Assembly (NCBI GenBank): GCA_947452525.1
Contig: CANGCW010000044.1
Span: forward strand, 1 to 7,675
Source: Actinomycetota bacterium
GTDB lineage: Bacteria; Actinomycetota; Actinomycetes; Nanopelagicales; Nanopelagicaceae
Length of the DNA: 7,675 nt
Direction: 5' to 3'
Positions 6,288 through 7,675 of the stretch are shown here, in pieces. The stretch's first letter is position 1. Each line of letters begins with the position of its first letter. Made by a program: the position numbers and the translations under genes. The notes beneath the pieces were generated by a model. That model did no database searches and was not told the origin of the DNA. It saw nothing but the letters and a program-made list of their open reading frames with translations.

Positions 6288-7481
6288 CTAACCCTTTACT
6301 GCATTTGCCAGAGCTTCAGCGCGAGATGTCTTCTCCCACGTGAAATCTGGCAACTCACGACCGAAGTGGCCATAACTTGCAGTCTGCGAGTAAATAGGGC
6401 GAAGTAGATCAAGGTCTCTGATGATTGCAGCGGGGCGGAGATCAAAGACGGAGTTGATTGCACCTTCGATCTGCTGCGCCGGCACCTTCTCTGTTCCGAA
6501 TGTTTCCACGAAGAGTCCAACTGGATGCGCTTTACCGATTGCATAGGCAACCTGAACCTCGCATCGAGATGCAAGACCAGCTGCGACGACGTTCTTTGCA
6601 ACCCAACGCATTGCATACGCTGCAGAGCGATCAACCTTCGATGGATCTTTACCGGAGAACGCACCGCCACCATGCCGGGCCATTCCGCCATAAGTATCCA
6701 CAATGATCTTTCGGCCAGTAAGTCCAGCATCACCCATTGGGCCACCGACTACAAAACGACCAGTCGGGTTGATGAGAATCTTGAGGGTACTGCGATCGAG
6801 GTTCAAATCTGCAAGTACGGGTTCGATGACCGCGCGAGTGATCTCGGGAGTGAGAATCTTGGCGAGATCAACATCCTCAGCGTGTTGCGAGCTGATTACG
6901 ATGGTATCTAACCCGACAACCTTTTCGCCATCATAAGCGACAGTCACCTGGGTCTTGCCATCAGGGCGAAGATAGCTAAGTTCACCCGACTTGCGAACGG
7001 CAGCAAGTCGAGCAGAGAGTTTGTGCGCGAGGGCAATAGGAAGCGGCATGAGCTCTGGTGTCTCATCGCATGCATAGCCGAACATAAGTCCCTGATCGCC
7101 CGCACCTTGGAGATCGAGCGGATCGATGGATGAATCTACGCGACCCTCAACTGCGTTATCAACGCCTTGCGCAATATCAGGTGACTGCTGTCCGATACTG
7201 AGTGAGACGCCACATGAGTTTCCATCGAATCCCTTGGTTGATGAGTCGTAACCAATTTCAAGAACGGTCTCGCGAACGATATTCATCACATCGGCGAAAC
7301 CTTCGGTGGTTACCTCGCCAGCAACGTGAACTTGTCCCGTTGTAATAAGCGTCTCGACCGCTACTCGGCTCTTTGAATCCTGTGAGAGAAGGGAGTCCAA
7401 AATCGCATCAGAGATCTGGTCTGCCATCTTATCTGGATGGCCTTCAGTGACGGACTCAGAGGTGAAGTAGCGCTTAGTCAT
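6288..7481 (-). CDS. metK: S-adenosylmethionine synthetase
   Basis: Makes S-adenosylmethionine, phosphate and pyrophosphate from methionine and ATP; cytoplasmic, Mg and K dependent, normally a tetramer. The 397 residues fit the family (E. coli 384). Visible motifs: FTSESVTEGHPDKMADQISD (6-25) with H15 and D17, VAVETLITTGQVHVAGEV (40-57) with the potassium-site glutamate E43, the ATP signature GAGDQGLMFGYA (126-137), and the phosphate-binding GGGAFSGKDPSKVDRSAAY (271-289). The protein is intact. The ATG overlaps the coaBC stop by 8 bases; there is only a weak TAGG upstream. I saw no SAM riboswitch-like leader, and none would be expected inside the coaBC coding end. It ends in tandem stop codons TAG TAA, 6 bases before priA. 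Its product is used by RsmB, encoded four genes downstream. Confidence 0.98.
   Translation of the reverse strand: MTKRYFTSESVTEGHPDKMADQISDAILDSLLSQDSKSRVAVETLITTGQVHVAGEVTTEGFADVMNIVRETVLEIGYDSSTKGFDGNSCGVSLSIGQQSPDIAQGVDNAVEGRVDSSIDPLDLQGAGDQGLMFGYACDETPELMPLPIALAHKLSARLAAVRKSGELSYLRPDGKTQVTVAYDGEKVVGLDTIVISSQHAEDVDLAKILTPEITRAVIEPVLADLNLDRSTLKILINPTGRFVVGGPMGDAGLTGRKIIVDTYGGMARHGGGAFSGKDPSKVDRSAAYAMRWVAKNVVAAGLASRCEVQVAYAIGKAHPVGLFVETFGTEKVPAQQIEGAINSVFDLRPAAIIRDLDLLRPIYSQTASYGHFGRELPDFTWEKTSRAEALANAVKG
6292..6297 (-). promoter_or_regulatory. Ribosome binding site of priA, inside the metK 3' end
   Basis: AAAGGG on the minus strand, within the last codons of metK, is followed by a 10-base spacer and the GTG at 6281-6279. 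The spacer is rather long. It contains the tandem metK stops TAG TAA (6290-6285), so ribosomes terminating on metK sit on the priA initiation site. It supports the GTG start. Confidence 0.5.
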
Positions 7482-7675
7482 TGGAGAAACCTAACTTATT
7501 CTTTACGCTATCAAGGAGTTTGACAGCCAAGTCATACTTAGAAATATTCATAAATTCTTGAGGGTTTGATGAGCCATCGAGAATTACCCCTGAGGTTTCG
7601 TTCTCGCCAAAGATTGCTCCCCCACTTACATCGTTGAAGTAGAGAAGATCAACGCCCTTTGCCTGGTACTTGGCC
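7474..7675 (-). CDS. coaBC: Bifunctional phosphopantothenoylcysteine synthetase/decarboxylase, C-terminal end only
   Basis: Coenzyme A pathway enzyme: the CoaB part joins 4'-phosphopantothenate to cysteine and the CoaC part decarboxylates the product. Only the last 66 residues are visible, running off the high-coordinate edge. They contain AKGVDLLYFNDVSGGAIFG (5-23), matching the conserved CoaB segment (aspartate-leucine strand, then N-D-V followed by a glycine-rich turn), then a helix DLAVKLLDSVKNKLGF at the end. This is the CoaB C-terminal part, so the CoaC half would be upstream, outside the window; that it is the fused form is inferred from actinobacterial gene order. It is the gene that normally neighbours metK in actinobacteria. 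The TAA stop lies 8 bases inside metK, indicating coupled translation. The fragment is short, so identification rests on this motif plus context. Confidence 0.85.
   Translation of the reverse strand, partial: AKYQAKGVDLLYFNDVSGGAIFGENETSGVILDGSSNPQEFMNISKYDLAVKLLDSVKNKLGFSND
7488..7493 (-). promoter_or_regulatory. Ambiguous metK initiation signal: weak SD or -10-like hexamer
   Basis: TAGGTT on the minus strand ends 6 bases (TCTCCA) before the metK ATG. It can be read as a weak Shine-Dalgarno (AGG, spacer 8) or as a poor TANNNT -10 for a leaderless transcript, the same spacing as at def and hisE. TTGATA occurs 15 bases further upstream, a suboptimal distance for a -35. It lies within the coaBC coding end. 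Confidence 0.15.

Noticed and set aside
7482..7675. SAM riboswitch or other structured leader upstream of metK
   Set aside because: The region is the coding end of coaBC, which overlaps metK by 8 bases, and no riboswitch-like conserved core or terminator hairpin was seen.
1..7675. Mobile element, CRISPR, tRNA, toxin-antitoxin or defence genes
   Set aside because: All but a few tens of bases are covered by recognised housekeeping genes on one strand, with no repeats or terminal inverted repeats seen by eye.

Overview
The window is one uninterrupted co-directional gene string on the minus strand, read from the high-coordinate end down. The order is coaBC (3' end only), metK, priA, def, fmt, rsmB, rpe, hisE, hisG (3' end cut off by the window edge). 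Every gene is a recognisable housekeeping gene. The longest non-coding stretch is 35 bases (priA to def), and neighbouring genes often overlap by 4 or 8 bases. I see no tRNA, rRNA, insertion sequence, repeat array, CRISPR, phage gene or convincing terminator.

The organism is very probably an actinobacterium. The gene order is the classical actinobacterial coaBC-metK-priA-(def)-fmt-rsmB-rpe cluster. HisE and HisG closely resemble the mycobacterial proteins as I remember them, and PriA is the helicase-motif-less actinobacterial type. Base composition is near 50% GC by eye, with very compact spacing. Together these suggest a small, streamlined aquatic lineage such as the freshwater acI group (Nanopelagicales) rather than a high-GC soil actinomycete. 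That placement is inference.

Layout by coordinate: hisG 1-614, hisE 636-899, rpe 904-1572, rsmB 1569-2921, fmt 2918-3841, def 3844-4404, priA 4440-6281, metK 6288-7481, coaBC 7474-7675. The fmt-rsmB and rsmB-rpe junctions are ATGA stop/start overlaps. The coaBC-metK junction overlaps by 8 bases, and def-fmt and metK-priA are 2 and 6 bases apart. Co-transcription and translational coupling are therefore likely.

Functionally the string joins several one-carbon and translation tasks. MetK makes S-adenosylmethionine, the methyl donor for RsmB (16S rRNA m5C967). Fmt formylates initiator Met-tRNA and Def removes the formyl group from finished proteins. CoaBC feeds coenzyme A synthesis. Rpe belongs to the pentose phosphate pathway, which supplies the ribose 5-phosphate used for PRPP, the substrate of HisG. 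HisE then acts on the HisG product.

I found no evidence of a new biological system. The points most worth a second look are: an apparent split in initiation signals, where genes without a clear Shine-Dalgarno carry a TANNNT hexamer exactly 6 bases before ATG, hinting at internal promoters making leaderless mRNAs; a PriA with lost ATPase motifs and a shortened zinc-knuckle spacing; unusual motif variants in Fmt; and the direct rpe-hisE junction without riboflavin genes.
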